From: Microbacterium sulfonylureivorans | Lineage (GTDB): Bacteria; Actinomycetota; Actinomycetes; Actinomycetales; Microbacteriaceae | Direction: 5' to 3' | DNA length: 64,000 nucleotides | Assembly: GCF_003999995.1 (NCBI RefSeq) | Contig: NZ_RJAD01000001.1 | Coordinates: 1,922,001 to 1,986,000 of the forward strand | Part shown: one piece after another, positions 32,438-47,753 of the stretch | Position numbering within the stretch: position 1 is the first letter of the stretch | Layout of the letters: each line of letters starts with the position of its first letter | The notes under the pieces: generated by a model | The model's input: only the letters and a program-made list of their open reading frames with translations | Database searches by the model: none | Told to the model about the DNA's origin: nothing | Translations under genes and position numbers: made by a program

Positions 32438-35055
32438 CGCGCGAGCGCCTCTCGGGCCGGTGCGTCGACGTCGGGCAGGGCCAGCAGGATCGCCTCGCCG
32501 GCGCTCAGCTCGGCGCCGGCGCGCTCGCCCTCGGCCACGCCGTCGGGATCCTGTGCGCGCAGCGCGGCCAGGGGGGCGATGTGCACGGCGAAGCCCTCGA
32601 CGTCGAACATCCCCGTCGTCTGCCGGAGGGTCTCGGTGACGACGGAGAACATGCCCGCGCGCCACGCGTCCCCGCGGATGGCGGCGATCGCGCACATGCC
32701 CTCGAGGGCGTACGCGGCGCCCTCGGCGAAGTGGAGGCGGGTCGAGAGCTCCAGGGTCAGGAAGTACTCCCGCTCCGCCTCCTCGATCTCGCCGAGCATG
32801 ACGAACACCCGCGCGCGGTTGTTGCCGGCGACGGCCCTCGTGAAGACGTCCTGCTCCTCAGCGGCGACCTCGGCCGAGCGGTCGAAGTGTGCGCGCGCCT
32901 CGGCGACGTCTCCGCGGACGATCCCCAGGAAGCCGAGACCCACCTCGGCCATGGACTCGCCCCAGCCGTCGCCCAGCCGATGGAGCGTCGCCACTGCCCG
33001 CGTCAGCTCGTCCTCGACGGTCTGCGGGTCGAGCCCGGGGAACTTCAGCCGCGTGGTCGCGCGCGCGGCGAGGGCCATGGCGGCCGCGTCCTCGTCGCCG
33101 TCGGCGGCGAACAGGCGCACGCATTCGCCCAGGCCGTCGACGACCTGGTCGCTCGGGCGCTGCCACATCTCGCCCCACAGGGAGAAGAACGTCGCGATGG
33201 CGCGCGCGCGATCGGTGATCGGCTGCGGTGTCTCGAGGAGTTCGAGCATCCACAGCCGCACCTCGGCGAACAGGCTCGAGATCCACCAGTAGACGAGGAG
33301 GCTCCACGCGAAGTCGGCGGCGTCGTCGAAGCGGGCCGTGTGGATGAGGTGGCGGGCCGCCGCGCGCAGATTGGGCACCTCGAGCCCCAGCTCGGCGACC
33401 GCGGCGACCTGATCGGGGCCCCGCAGCCTCGGAGACACCGCGCCCACGAGGGATCGGTAGTACTCCGCGTGGGCGATCCTCAGCGCATCGGCATCCCCGC
33501 GCTCCTCGAGCCGGGCGAGCGCGTACTCGCGCACGATCGCGAGGAGCGAGAACGCGGAGCGCCCCGCCGTGTCGACCTGTTTCACCAGTGAGGCGTCGAT
33601 GAGGGCGGCCAGCGTCTCGAACGCGCTGTCGCCCCACGGCCGCCCGGCACCCACGGACTCCACCGCCTCGAGGGAGAACCGTGCCGCGAAGACACCCAGG
33701 TCTTCGAGCATCGCCCGCTGCTCATCCGTGAGGAGGCTCACGCTCCAGTCGATCGCGGCGCGCATCGTGCGATGCCGCTCGGGAAGGTCGCGGGCCGACG
33801 ACGACAGCAGCGGGAGGCTCCGCTCGAGCCGCTGGGAGATGTCATGGGCGGTCAGCAGCCGCGCCTTCGCCGCGGCGAGTTCGATCGCGAGCGGAAGGCC
33901 CTCCAGCGCACGGCAGATCGCGATCACATCGGGCGCATTGGCCGTGGTGAGCTCGAACTCGGGCTTGGCGGCTCGCGCGCGCTCTGCGAAGAGCACGCAC
34001 GCCGGCGAGGACTGCGCCCTCTCGAGCGTCGCCGGGGACGCGTCATCCGGCGTCGCCAGAGCCTCGACCTCGAAGACCTGCTCGCCTCGGATGCGCAGGA
34101 TGCTGCGACTGGTGACGAGGAACACGGCGCGCGGCGCGAGCGTGTAGAGGCGTACCAGCACCGGCGCCTCGTCGATGATCTGCTCGAAGTTGTCGAGCAC
34201 GATCAGCACGCGGCGCTCGCCCAGCGAGCGGGCGATGCGCTCCTCGGGGGAGCCCTCGCCGGTGTCGCGCACGCCGAGGACGTAGGCGATCGTGGGCAGC
34301 AGGAGCCCCGGCTCGAGGACCCCTTCGAGCGGCACGAAGTACGTGCCGTCGGGGAACAGGCCGGCGCTCGCGTGGGCGGTCTCGATCGCGAGCCGGCTCT
34401 TGCCGACCCCGCCCGGCCCGATGAGGCTGACGACGCGATGTTCGCCGCCCGAGAGCAGGGCGCGCAGCTCGGCGAGCTCGCCCTCGCGGCCGATGGTGGC
34501 GGTGTACGGCACCGGCACGCGTGCGGCGAGGGATGCCTCGGCCCCCGCGGCGGCGACGGCCGGGTCGCTGCGCGACTGGTCGAACCGCTCGGCGAGCAGG
34601 GTGGCGAGGTCGGCGGCGACGAGGTCGCCGAGATCCTCCGGAGAGTCGAACCGGAGATACGCGGCGGTGTCGTCCGCCTGGATCCGGGCGATCAGCTCGG
34701 TGAGCCGCGCATCCCGAGTCTCCGACGACTTGATGTAGATGAGCTTCGGCATGCCCGGCGGAGCGAGGTTGTACTCGTCCTCCAGCCCGGAGACCGCCTC
34801 GTCGGGAGCGACCCACCCGTAGCTCTCCCCGTAGATGCCCACGAAGACGTCGCTCTGCTCGAGGTACGAACGGTAGAGCTCGCGCGGCGGATGCGGGCGA
34901 GCGCCCAGCTCGAACATGACCGGCGCGAGGCGCAGTCGCTCGACGGCCGCGCGCACCACCCGACGCTCGTCGGCGAGCTCGCGCAGGGTCGAGCTCACGA
35001 ACACCCGGATCCGCTGGTCGGGAGTGCGGATCACGGGGTGTTGCACCCCAGTCAT
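32431..35055 (-). CDS. DUF4062-STAND NTPase-helical repeat protein (copy 2)
   Basis: About 874 aa and the same layout as its neighbour: DUF4062 (IRVFVSSTLRELADERRVV, VFVGIYGESYGWV), Walker A GPGGVGKS, Walker B VLIVLDNFEQIID, TSR sensor, GLPLAIELAAAK, then helical repeats. The two proteins are close paralogues over their whole length and nearly identical in the first 130 residues; divergence is greater in the helical tail, where a sensor would bind. It is the first gene of the pair. Start may be ATG 35055 or GTG 35061. A near-consensus promoter lies just upstream. Confidence 0.85.
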   Translation of the reverse strand: MTGVQHPVIRTPDQRIRVFVSSTLRELADERRVVRAAVERLRLAPVMFELGARPHPPRELYRSYLEQSDVFVGIYGESYGWVAPDEAVSGLEDEYNLAPPGMPKLIYIKSSETRDARLTELIARIQADDTAAYLRFDSPEDLGDLVAADLATLLAERFDQSRSDPAVAAAGAEASLAARVPVPYTATIGREGELAELRALLSGGEHRVVSLIGPGGVGKSRLAIETAHASAGLFPDGTYFVPLEGVLEPGLLLPTIAYVLGVRDTGEGSPEERIARSLGERRVLIVLDNFEQIIDEAPVLVRLYTLAPRAVFLVTSRSILRIRGEQVFEVEALATPDDASPATLERAQSSPACVLFAERARAAKPEFELTTANAPDVIAICRALEGLPLAIELAAAKARLLTAHDISQRLERSLPLLSSSARDLPERHRTMRAAIDWSVSLLTDEQRAMLEDLGVFAARFSLEAVESVGAGRPWGDSAFETLAALIDASLVKQVDTAGRSAFSLLAIVREYALARLEERGDADALRIAHAEYYRSLVGAVSPRLRGPDQVAAVAELGLEVPNLRAAARHLIHTARFDDAADFAWSLLVYWWISSLFAEVRLWMLELLETPQPITDRARAIATFFSLWGEMWQRPSDQVVDGLGECVRLFAADGDEDAAAMALAARATTRLKFPGLDPQTVEDELTRAVATLHRLGDGWGESMAEVGLGFLGIVRGDVAEARAHFDRSAEVAAEEQDVFTRAVAGNNRARVFVMLGEIEEAEREYFLTLELSTRLHFAEGAAYALEGMCAIAAIRGDAWRAGMFSVVTETLRQTTGMFDVEGFAVHIAPLAALRAQDPDGVAEGERAGAELSAGEAILLALPDVDAPAREALARW

Positions 35056-35135
35056 GTGCACATCATGGACCTGGTGGGACCGGTCTCGCCAGCATTGTGC
35101 GCACGAATTCGCGGGTCTGCGGGCGATCGGCCGCA

Positions 35136-35164
35136 GTTATACCGCAGCATTCGAAACTCGTCAA
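35136..35164 (-). promoter_or_regulatory. Promoter of the STAND gene pair
   Basis: On the minus strand TTGACG (35164-35159) and TATAAC (35141-35136) are 17 bp apart, a near-consensus housekeeping promoter. Transcription would start near 35129, leaving about 70 nt before the first STAND gene. Confidence 0.65.
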
Positions 35165-35173
35165 GGATCCGGC

Positions 35174-35202
35174 TGGACACGGCGAGTCATTCCACGTATA
35201 GT
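35174..35202 (+). promoter_or_regulatory. rpoBC promoter
   Basis: TGGACA (35174-35179) and TATAGT (35197-35202) are 17 bp apart. The start point would be near 35209, giving a leader of about 160 nt before rpoB; the leader contains a CCTCGCxxxxxGCGAGG-type hairpin near 35265-35281. The -35 element is only 9 bp from that of the divergent STAND promoter. Confidence 0.7.
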
Positions 35203-35369
35203 AGGTCCTTGCGCTCTTGGATTCCCCCTGCCCTCATATGGTGGTTGGCTGTGCCTGCGCGCCCTCGCTTCATGCGAGGCGTGACGCGCGGGCTATCGGG
35301 GACGACTGAGCACTCCACACCTGACGACAAGGAAACGAGCCCCTACACGGGCCCACGGAGGTAATCCCC

Positions 35370-38864
<3,495 letters not shown>

Positions 38865-38904
38865 CCCGGCCAGGCAACGAACGAATTCCGACACAGGAGA
38901 ACCA

Positions 38905-42795
<3,891 letters not shown>

Positions 42796-42832
42796 GCTGA
42801 TCCCGCCGACGTCTCCGTGACGTAGCGTTCAC

Positions 42833-42864
42833 ACGAAGGGCCCCGGTTCGCCGGGGCCCTTCGT
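42833..42864 (+). terminator. Terminator of rpoBC
   Basis: A perfect 14-bp stem (42833-42846 with 42851-42864) closed by a TTCG tetraloop, 38 bp after the rpoC stop. The rich G-C stem fits an intrinsic terminator of this genome. Confidence 0.9.
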
Positions 42865-42966
42865 CGTGCGCGGACGGATGCTCCGCACGGCCCTGCACCT
42901 TCGCTGCGCGCCGCGCGGAGGCATCCCTCCGCCCGGCTTACCGTGGAGCAGGAGGTGGTGGGGGCC

Positions 42967-43584
42967 ATGGCACGCGTGGGTGGACGCAACTCGTGGATCG
43001 CCGTACCCACGGGCGTGGCCTGCGCGGCGATCGTCGCGGGCCTGGTGTGGCTGTCGATGCCGATGGTGCCGGTGACGGTGGCGTGGGCGGGCGACATGCT
43101 CCGCAACGCGACGACGCCGAAGCCGGAGCCTTCTCCGGGAGACACTCCTGCGCGACGTGCGGCGGCCGGGGCGGCACTGGACTGCCGGGCGATCTACACC
43201 GACGCCCTGTGGAACGAGATGACGTGGACGGGGCGGACGATCCTCGACCAGTCGTACGATCCGCCGGCGACCGCCGTGACCTCGCTCATCGAGGTGCTCG
43301 TCCCGGACGTGCGGCTGACGTGCGGGTGGACGGCCGGGGACCGCGGGAACGTGGTGTCGACGCTCGCGGTCGTCGCCTCCGATGCGTCGGACATCGCCGA
43401 GGCGGCGCTGCGAGGACAGGGGTTCTCCTGCGCGCCGGGCGATGCGGGGCTGCGCTGCACGCGCGCCGAGGGCGACGCGCTCGAGACGCATCTGTTCCGC
43501 GACGGGCTGTGGCTCTGCAGCGTCGAGTCGACCTGGCATCCCGACGACTACGCCGCCCGCCTGGAGCGAGGGGTCTTCGGCTGA
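42967..43584 (+). CDS. Membrane-anchored extracytoplasmic protein, unknown family
   Basis: About 205 aa with one N-terminal membrane segment (IAVPTGVACAAIVAGLVWLSM) and an outside domain. The domain holds DCRAIYTDAL, a VRLTCGWTAGDRG strand, GFSCAPGDAGLRC and THLFRDGLWLCSVES; four or five cysteines suggest disulfides. ATG 42967 has GGAGG about 10 nt upstream; GTGs at 42943 and 42955 are alternatives. The pattern of the domain recurs in the convergent lipoprotein gene next to it, whose end is 2 bp away. Confidence 0.7.
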   Translation: MARVGGRNSWIAVPTGVACAAIVAGLVWLSMPMVPVTVAWAGDMLRNATTPKPEPSPGDTPARRAAAGAALDCRAIYTDALWNEMTWTGRTILDQSYDPPATAVTSLIEVLVPDVRLTCGWTAGDRGNVVSTLAVVASDASDIAEAALRGQGFSCAPGDAGLRCTRAEGDALETHLFRDGLWLCSVESTWHPDDYAARLERGVFG

Positions 43585-43585
43585 C

Positions 43586-44179
43586 TCAGGCGAAGATGCT
43601 CGTCACGATCGCGGACGTGTAGCCCGACGGCGCCAGGTTCGAGAACTGGGTGTCGATGAGGATGCCGTCGCGCCAGAACAGCGTGCGCCCGTCGGTGACG
43701 GGGTAGTCCTCGTTCTCCCATGTCTTCTCGCAGCGCGTGCCGCCGTCGGGCGTGTAGCACGTGTAGCCGTCGTCGTCGGCGAGCGAGTTGAGCATGTCGA
43801 GGGCCGGTCCGCGCGACACGTAGGTGATGGTGGTCACGAGACCGGTCGTGTCGGCCGCCGGGTCGCGCCACACGCAGATGAGGCTTCCGTCGGTCTGCAG
43901 ACCGGACGGCCCGAACGCGGGGTCGTTGAGGGGCACGCCGTCGAGGTCGGCCAGCACGGCGGCGTTGAGGATCTCGCGGCAGTCGTCGGGGATCTGCACC
44001 TGGGCCGTGGGCGTCGCGCTCGGCGTTATCGTGGCGATCGGGGTCGGCGAGGGATCGGACGACGCCGTCGCTGTGGGGGCGGTGCCGGGCTGCGCCTCGG
44101 GTGCGCACGCAGCGAGCGCGAGCGCCGCGAGGAGGACGGATGCCGCAGCGGCCGCGGGCCTCGACACTCGATGTGACAT
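43586..44179 (-). CDS. Lipoprotein with the same cysteine-containing domain as its convergent neighbour
   Basis: A 197-aa lipoprotein: signal RPAAAAASVLLAALALAAC with lipid Cys near residue 25, then a Thr/Ser/Pro linker. The mature domain has DCREILNAAV, SLICVWRDPAAD, GYTCYTPDGGTRC and RTLFWRDGILIDTQFSN, matching in order the motifs of the 42967-43584 product. TAGGGT lies 7 nt before ATG 44179, so the transcript is probably leaderless; an in-frame GTG at 44188 overlaps that box and is unlikely. Function unknown. Confidence 0.75.
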   Translation of the reverse strand: MSHRVSRPAAAAASVLLAALALAACAPEAQPGTAPTATASSDPSPTPIATITPSATPTAQVQIPDDCREILNAAVLADLDGVPLNDPAFGPSGLQTDGSLICVWRDPAADTTGLVTTITYVSRGPALDMLNSLADDDGYTCYTPDGGTRCEKTWENEDYPVTDGRTLFWRDGILIDTQFSNLAPSGYTSAIVTSIFA

Positions 44180-44315
44180 GGCATCCACCCTAGGCTCGGC
44201 GGCCGACGCCGGGAGGAGACCGCGCCGACTCGCCCCGGCATGCCTCCGCCGTGGACGGCGGGCAGCGGGCTACTCTCGCTGTGCGGGGACGTGCCCCGCG
44301 TGAGGAGTGCCCGCG

Positions 44316-45260
44316 ATGAGTGACTCGAAGTCGTCCTACGGCGAACCGGTCGAAGAGCCCACGCCCGCCGACGCGGATGTCGTCGGTCGCGCGCACGAGG
44401 GTCTCGCGGAGGCCGAGGCCGCCGCGGCGGCCCCTGCCGAGCCCGCCCCTGCCGAGCACGCCCCTGTCGAGCCGGCCGCCGCAGAGCCCGCCGCTGCCGA
44501 CCCCTGGGACTCGGCCGAGGCTGCCTCGCTGCAGTACCAGTCGGCCCCGGCCGCTGCCGCAGACACGGCCGTGTACGAATCTCCCGCCACCACGGCGTAC
44601 GACTCGAACGCCGAGACCGTCGTCGTCGCGCCGGTCGTCACCCCCAGTGAGCCCGTCGCCGAAGCCGCCGTCGTCGCAGCGCCGGTCGCTCCGCAGCCGA
44701 TCTTCGTCCAGGCGCCGGAGGCCCCGCGTCCGCGCGGCAATCGTGCCGCCGCGGGCGCCATCGGCCTCGTCGCCGCACTCGCCTTCGCGGTGCTGTACTA
44801 CGCGGTGTGGATCGCGCTCGCCGCGTTCTCGGGCGACGTCACGGCCGACAACGTCGCGACGGTCGCGCTCGAGGGGCTCGCCTCGTGGGTCCTGTGGGTC
44901 CCCGTGGTCGTCTTCTTCCTCGCCTTCTGGCTGCTCGGCGCGATCATCAACCGCGGTCGCTGGGGCTCGTGGGTCATCTTCGGCCTGCTCGTGGGCTTCG
45001 CGACGTGGGGCGGCTACCTGCTCGGAGTCCTCTTCCAGGAGCAGTTCTGGAACATCACCGCCACGCAGGGCGCCGAGCTCATGGAGCAGCACGTGCTCGC
45101 TCCGCTTGCGATCTCCGCGTTCATCATCGGGCGCGAGCTGACGATCTGGTTCGGCGCCTGGGCCGCCGCGCGCGGCGCGCGCGTCACCGAGCTCAACATC
45201 GAGGCGCAGCGCGAGTACGAGCGCACCCTCGAGGCGGGGCCGCAGCTCGTCCGTCAGTAG
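44316..45260 (+). CDS. Multi-pass membrane protein with Ala/Pro/Glu-rich cytoplasmic tail
   Basis: A 314-aa protein. Residues 1-140 are acidic and Ala/Pro-rich with repeats such as PAEPAPAEHAPVEPAAAEPAA and look disordered. Four membrane segments follow (about 145-170, 187-212, 217-242 and 265-290). The C-terminal tail is charged. ATG 44316 has GGAG 8 nt upstream. I recognise no family. The next gene begins directly after its stop, so the two are co-translated. Confidence 0.75.
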   Translation: MSDSKSSYGEPVEEPTPADADVVGRAHEGLAEAEAAAAAPAEPAPAEHAPVEPAAAEPAAADPWDSAEAASLQYQSAPAAAADTAVYESPATTAYDSNAETVVVAPVVTPSEPVAEAAVVAAPVAPQPIFVQAPEAPRPRGNRAAAGAIGLVAALAFAVLYYAVWIALAAFSGDVTADNVATVALEGLASWVLWVPVVVFFLAFWLLGAIINRGRWGSWVIFGLLVGFATWGGYLLGVLFQEQFWNITATQGAELMEQHVLAPLAISAFIIGRELTIWFGAWAAARGARVTELNIEAQREYERTLEAGPQLVRQ

Positions 45261-45746
45261 ATGGCAGGCGAGGGGCAGGCTCAGGGCGGACCGGTCCGCC
45301 CTCTCACCTCGCTCGCCCTGTCGACGGCGGCATTCGTCGCTCTGCTGATCTTCGGGCTGGGCATGACCAGCCTGGTCATCGGACAGGACGTCATCGCCGT
45401 CCGCGGACTCGGGCAGATCCCCGGCATCCTCGGAACGGCCCTCTCGACCGCCGCGTTCGCCGCGGGGCTCTGGGCGGCCGTGCGACGCAAGCCGGCGTCG
45501 TACTGGGGTTCGGCGTGGACGGCGACCGCGTGCCTCCTCGGCTACGTCGGCGGCATCTGGCTCGGCGGGATCCTGACCGGCGCCGATCTCGCGGCGGCCA
45601 CGGCCGCCGCCGGCGGCGTGGCGACGTCGTGGTTCGGCGTCGTGGTCGCCGCTGCCGGATTCATCGCCTCGTGGGCGGGCATCGCGCTCGTGCGCACCCA
45701 TGCCCGCCGCCCGCGATGGCCGTGGGAGGACGAGTTCGACGAATGA
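45261..45746 (+). CDS. Small four-segment membrane protein, unknown function
   Basis: A 161-aa protein with four hydrophobic segments (about 15-40, 52-72, 82-103 and 118-145) and a short acidic C-terminus (PWEDEFDE). Its ATG is the codon right after the TAG of the previous gene, so it is translationally coupled to it and probably acts with it. The family is not recognised. A GGATGCC palindrome starts at the base after its stop. Confidence 0.75.
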   Translation: MAGEGQAQGGPVRPLTSLALSTAAFVALLIFGLGMTSLVIGQDVIAVRGLGQIPGILGTALSTAAFAAGLWAAVRRKPASYWGSAWTATACLLGYVGGIWLGGILTGADLAAATAAAGGVATSWFGVVVAAAGFIASWAGIALVRTHARRPRWPWEDEFDE

Positions 45747-45764
45747 CGGATGCCGCGGCATCCG
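45747..45764. terminator. GGATGCCGCGGCATCC palindrome immediately after a stop codon
   Basis: A perfect 18-bp palindrome (CGGATGCCG/CGGCATCCG) beginning at the base after the stop of the 161-aa membrane protein. A hairpin with no loop is unfavourable, so it may act as a terminator only if a few central pairs open, or as a protein site. Confidence 0.4.
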
Positions 45765-45829
45765 CTCTTCTCAGCTCGTGAGCCGCGGAATCCCGGCGCT
45801 CGCGGCCTTCCGGTACTACCGTTGACAGC

Positions 45830-46486
45830 GTGGAGCGCTCTCTCGAGACGCAGGTCAGCCAGGCGGTGGACGCCTGGCTGATGTGGCTGCCCCGGTGGGA
45901 GCCCGCCACGCATCGGGGAAGGGTCGCCCCGTGCCGCCGCTGCTTCGGCTCGCCGGTGCTCTCGGCCGCCGGTCTCGGGGCGGACGTGCCGCACGGCGTC
46001 CAGCACGGGCTGTCGACGCGCATCAAGACCATCGTGGACCGGTCCGTCGCCGAATACACCTCGCTGAACCTGCCGATGCTGCAGGCGGAGCTCGACCAGC
46101 AGGCGGCGCGCAACCGCTCGCGCAGCTACCGTCCGGCCGACGACCTCGATCCGGAGTACGAGGGGCTGCCCCTCGATCCCGACCCCGTTCCCGGCGCCCC
46201 GTTCCTGTTCACGATCTCGGGCATGGCCGAGGAGGCCGACGCCGACATCCCCGCGCTCCCGCCGCTCAGCGACGAGGCGAAGGCGGCCCTTCGGCAGGAG
46301 GTCGGACTCGCCGACGACTACGCCAACATGGTCGGCCGCGAGGTCTGCACGATCCTCCTGCACCATCGCCTGCGCATCCAGGCGGCGATCACCGAGTTCG
46401 TCGAGCCGCAGATCGAGGCCATGCTCGAGGAGCTCACCCGATCGCTCGACGCGCCGTTCGATCCCCACGATCCACCGACGGGCTGA
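45830..46486 (+). CDS. Conserved-looking cytoplasmic protein with a CxxC motif, function unknown
   Basis: A 218-aa soluble protein. A CRRCF motif near residue 35 could bind metal with other residues. The middle has an acidic Pro/Asp-rich region (DDLDPEYEGLPLDPDPVPGA), and the C-terminal half is helical (YANMVGREVCTILLHHRLRIQAAITEFVEPQIEAMLEELTR). TACCGT lies 7 nt before the GTG start, which fits a leaderless transcript. It precedes the kinase operon by 130 bp in the same direction, but its own promoter signal argues for a separate unit. Confidence 0.65.
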   Translation: MERSLETQVSQAVDAWLMWLPRWEPATHRGRVAPCRRCFGSPVLSAAGLGADVPHGVQHGLSTRIKTIVDRSVAEYTSLNLPMLQAELDQQAARNRSRSYRPADDLDPEYEGLPLDPDPVPGAPFLFTISGMAEEADADIPALPPLSDEAKAALRQEVGLADDYANMVGREVCTILLHHRLRIQAAITEFVEPQIEAMLEELTRSLDAPFDPHDPPTG

Positions 46487-46548
46487 CGACGCGAACGGGC
46501 GGGCTCGAGAGCATCAGGGCACGCACAGGCTCACGAGGGTGGTTTTGT

Positions 46549-46554
46549 TAGCAT
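46549..46554 (+). promoter_or_regulatory. Possible -10 element of the kinase/FHA/secretion operon
   Basis: TAGCAT at 46549-46554, preceded by a T-run, lies about 60 bp before the kinase start. No good -35 is seen at the right distance, so this is tentative. Confidence 0.3.
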
Positions 46555-46616
46555 GGCGAGGTTTGCTGCGCTGTGGCACGCCGGCACTTTCGGCGGCTTG
46601 ATCCGGAGGAGGTGAC

Positions 46617-47753
46617 GTGGCCACGAGGCTTCCGTCCGCGCCCCCGATCCTGCCCGGGCTCGCGTACATCCGACCGCTCGGATCGGGCGGCTTCGCCGAC
46701 GTCTTCCTCTACGAGCAGGACATGCCGCGGCGCAAGGTCGCCGTGAAGGTCATGCCCAGCGACGTCCGTGACCCCGACCTGCGTCGCATGTTCAACGCCG
46801 AGGCCGATGTGCTGGCGCACCTGTCGGCGCATCCGTCGATCGTCACGGTCTACCAGGCGGGAATCTCGGCCGACGGCCGACCGTACATCGTGATGGAGTT
46901 CTGCCCGGGCTCGCTCGCCCAGCGCTACCGGATCGAGCGCATCCCGGTCGACGAGGTCCTCGCGATCGGCGTCCGCATGGCCGGCGCCCTCGAGTCCGCG
47001 CACCGCGCCGGTCTGGTGCATCGCGACGTGAAGCCGAGCAACATCCTCATCACGACGTTCGGCACACCTGTGCTGGCCGACTTCGGCATCTCGTCGTCGC
47101 TGCTGCAGAAGAGCGCGGACGAGGTGCTGGCGATGTCGATCCCGTGGAGCGCACCCGAGGTCGTGGCGGAGCAGACCGCCGGGTCGATCGCGAGCGAGGT
47201 GTGGAGCCTGGGCGCGACGGTCTATTCGCTGCTCGCCGGGCACAGCCCGTTCGAGCGCCGCGAGCGAGGGCAGAACACGAAGGAACTGCTCCGGCGGCGC
47301 ATCGCCCGCGCGACGTACACCGAGATCCCCCGTGCCGACGTGCCCGCCTCTCTGCAGGCCGTGCTCGCCGCATCGATGAGCCGTGACCCCGGACGCCGGC
47401 AGGCATCGGCCCGGGAGTTCGCGGACGCGCTGCGTGCGGTGCAGGCCGAGCTCGGGCTCTCGCCGACGCCGCTCGAGATCCCCGACGAGGAGTGGTCTCC
47501 GGCATCCGCGCCCGTGGACTTCTCGGACTCGGCGCTGCGCGGTCCCACGCGCTCGCACCTCGAGCGCGACTCGACGCGCAAGCATCGCGCGTCGACGGGC
47601 GTGTCCGGTCTCGCCCGCGACGAGGAGACGGAGTTCTCGTCGCCGTCGCGCGCGCGCCGCCCCGTGCTGCCGTGGGTCGTGGGCGCCGCGGTCGGCGTGG
47701 TCGTGGCAGCGGGTGCGCTCTTCGCCGCGCTGTTCGCGACGGGAGTGCTGTGA
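46617..47753 (+). CDS. Membrane serine/threonine protein kinase (Pkn2/PknB-like)
   Basis: A 378-aa receptor-type kinase. The Gly-rich loop is LGSGGFADVF, the ATP lysine is Lys44, the catalytic loop is HRDVKPSN with Asp137, and DFG has Asp155. The C-terminal part has a juxtamembrane region with a DEETEFSSPSRARRP stretch and one membrane segment (about 354-376) ending almost at the C-terminus, so there is no extracellular sensor domain. The GTG start has GGAGGAGG upstream. It heads an operon with three FHA proteins, which would read its phospho-threonines. The next gene overlaps the stop. Confidence 0.94.
   Translation: MATRLPSAPPILPGLAYIRPLGSGGFADVFLYEQDMPRRKVAVKVMPSDVRDPDLRRMFNAEADVLAHLSAHPSIVTVYQAGISADGRPYIVMEFCPGSLAQRYRIERIPVDEVLAIGVRMAGALESAHRAGLVHRDVKPSNILITTFGTPVLADFGISSSLLQKSADEVLAMSIPWSAPEVVAEQTAGSIASEVWSLGATVYSLLAGHSPFERRERGQNTKELLRRRIARATYTEIPRADVPASLQAVLAASMSRDPGRRQASAREFADALRAVQAELGLSPTPLEIPDEEWSPASAPVDFSDSALRGPTRSHLERDSTRKHRASTGVSGLARDEETEFSSPSRARRPVLPWVVGAAVGVVVAAGALFAALFATGVL

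Noticed and set aside
29798..35055. AfsR/LuxR-type transcriptional activators
   Set aside because: The NTPase and helical parts resemble them, but there is no BTAD, OmpR-type or LuxR helix-turn-helix domain at either end; the N-terminus is DUF4062.
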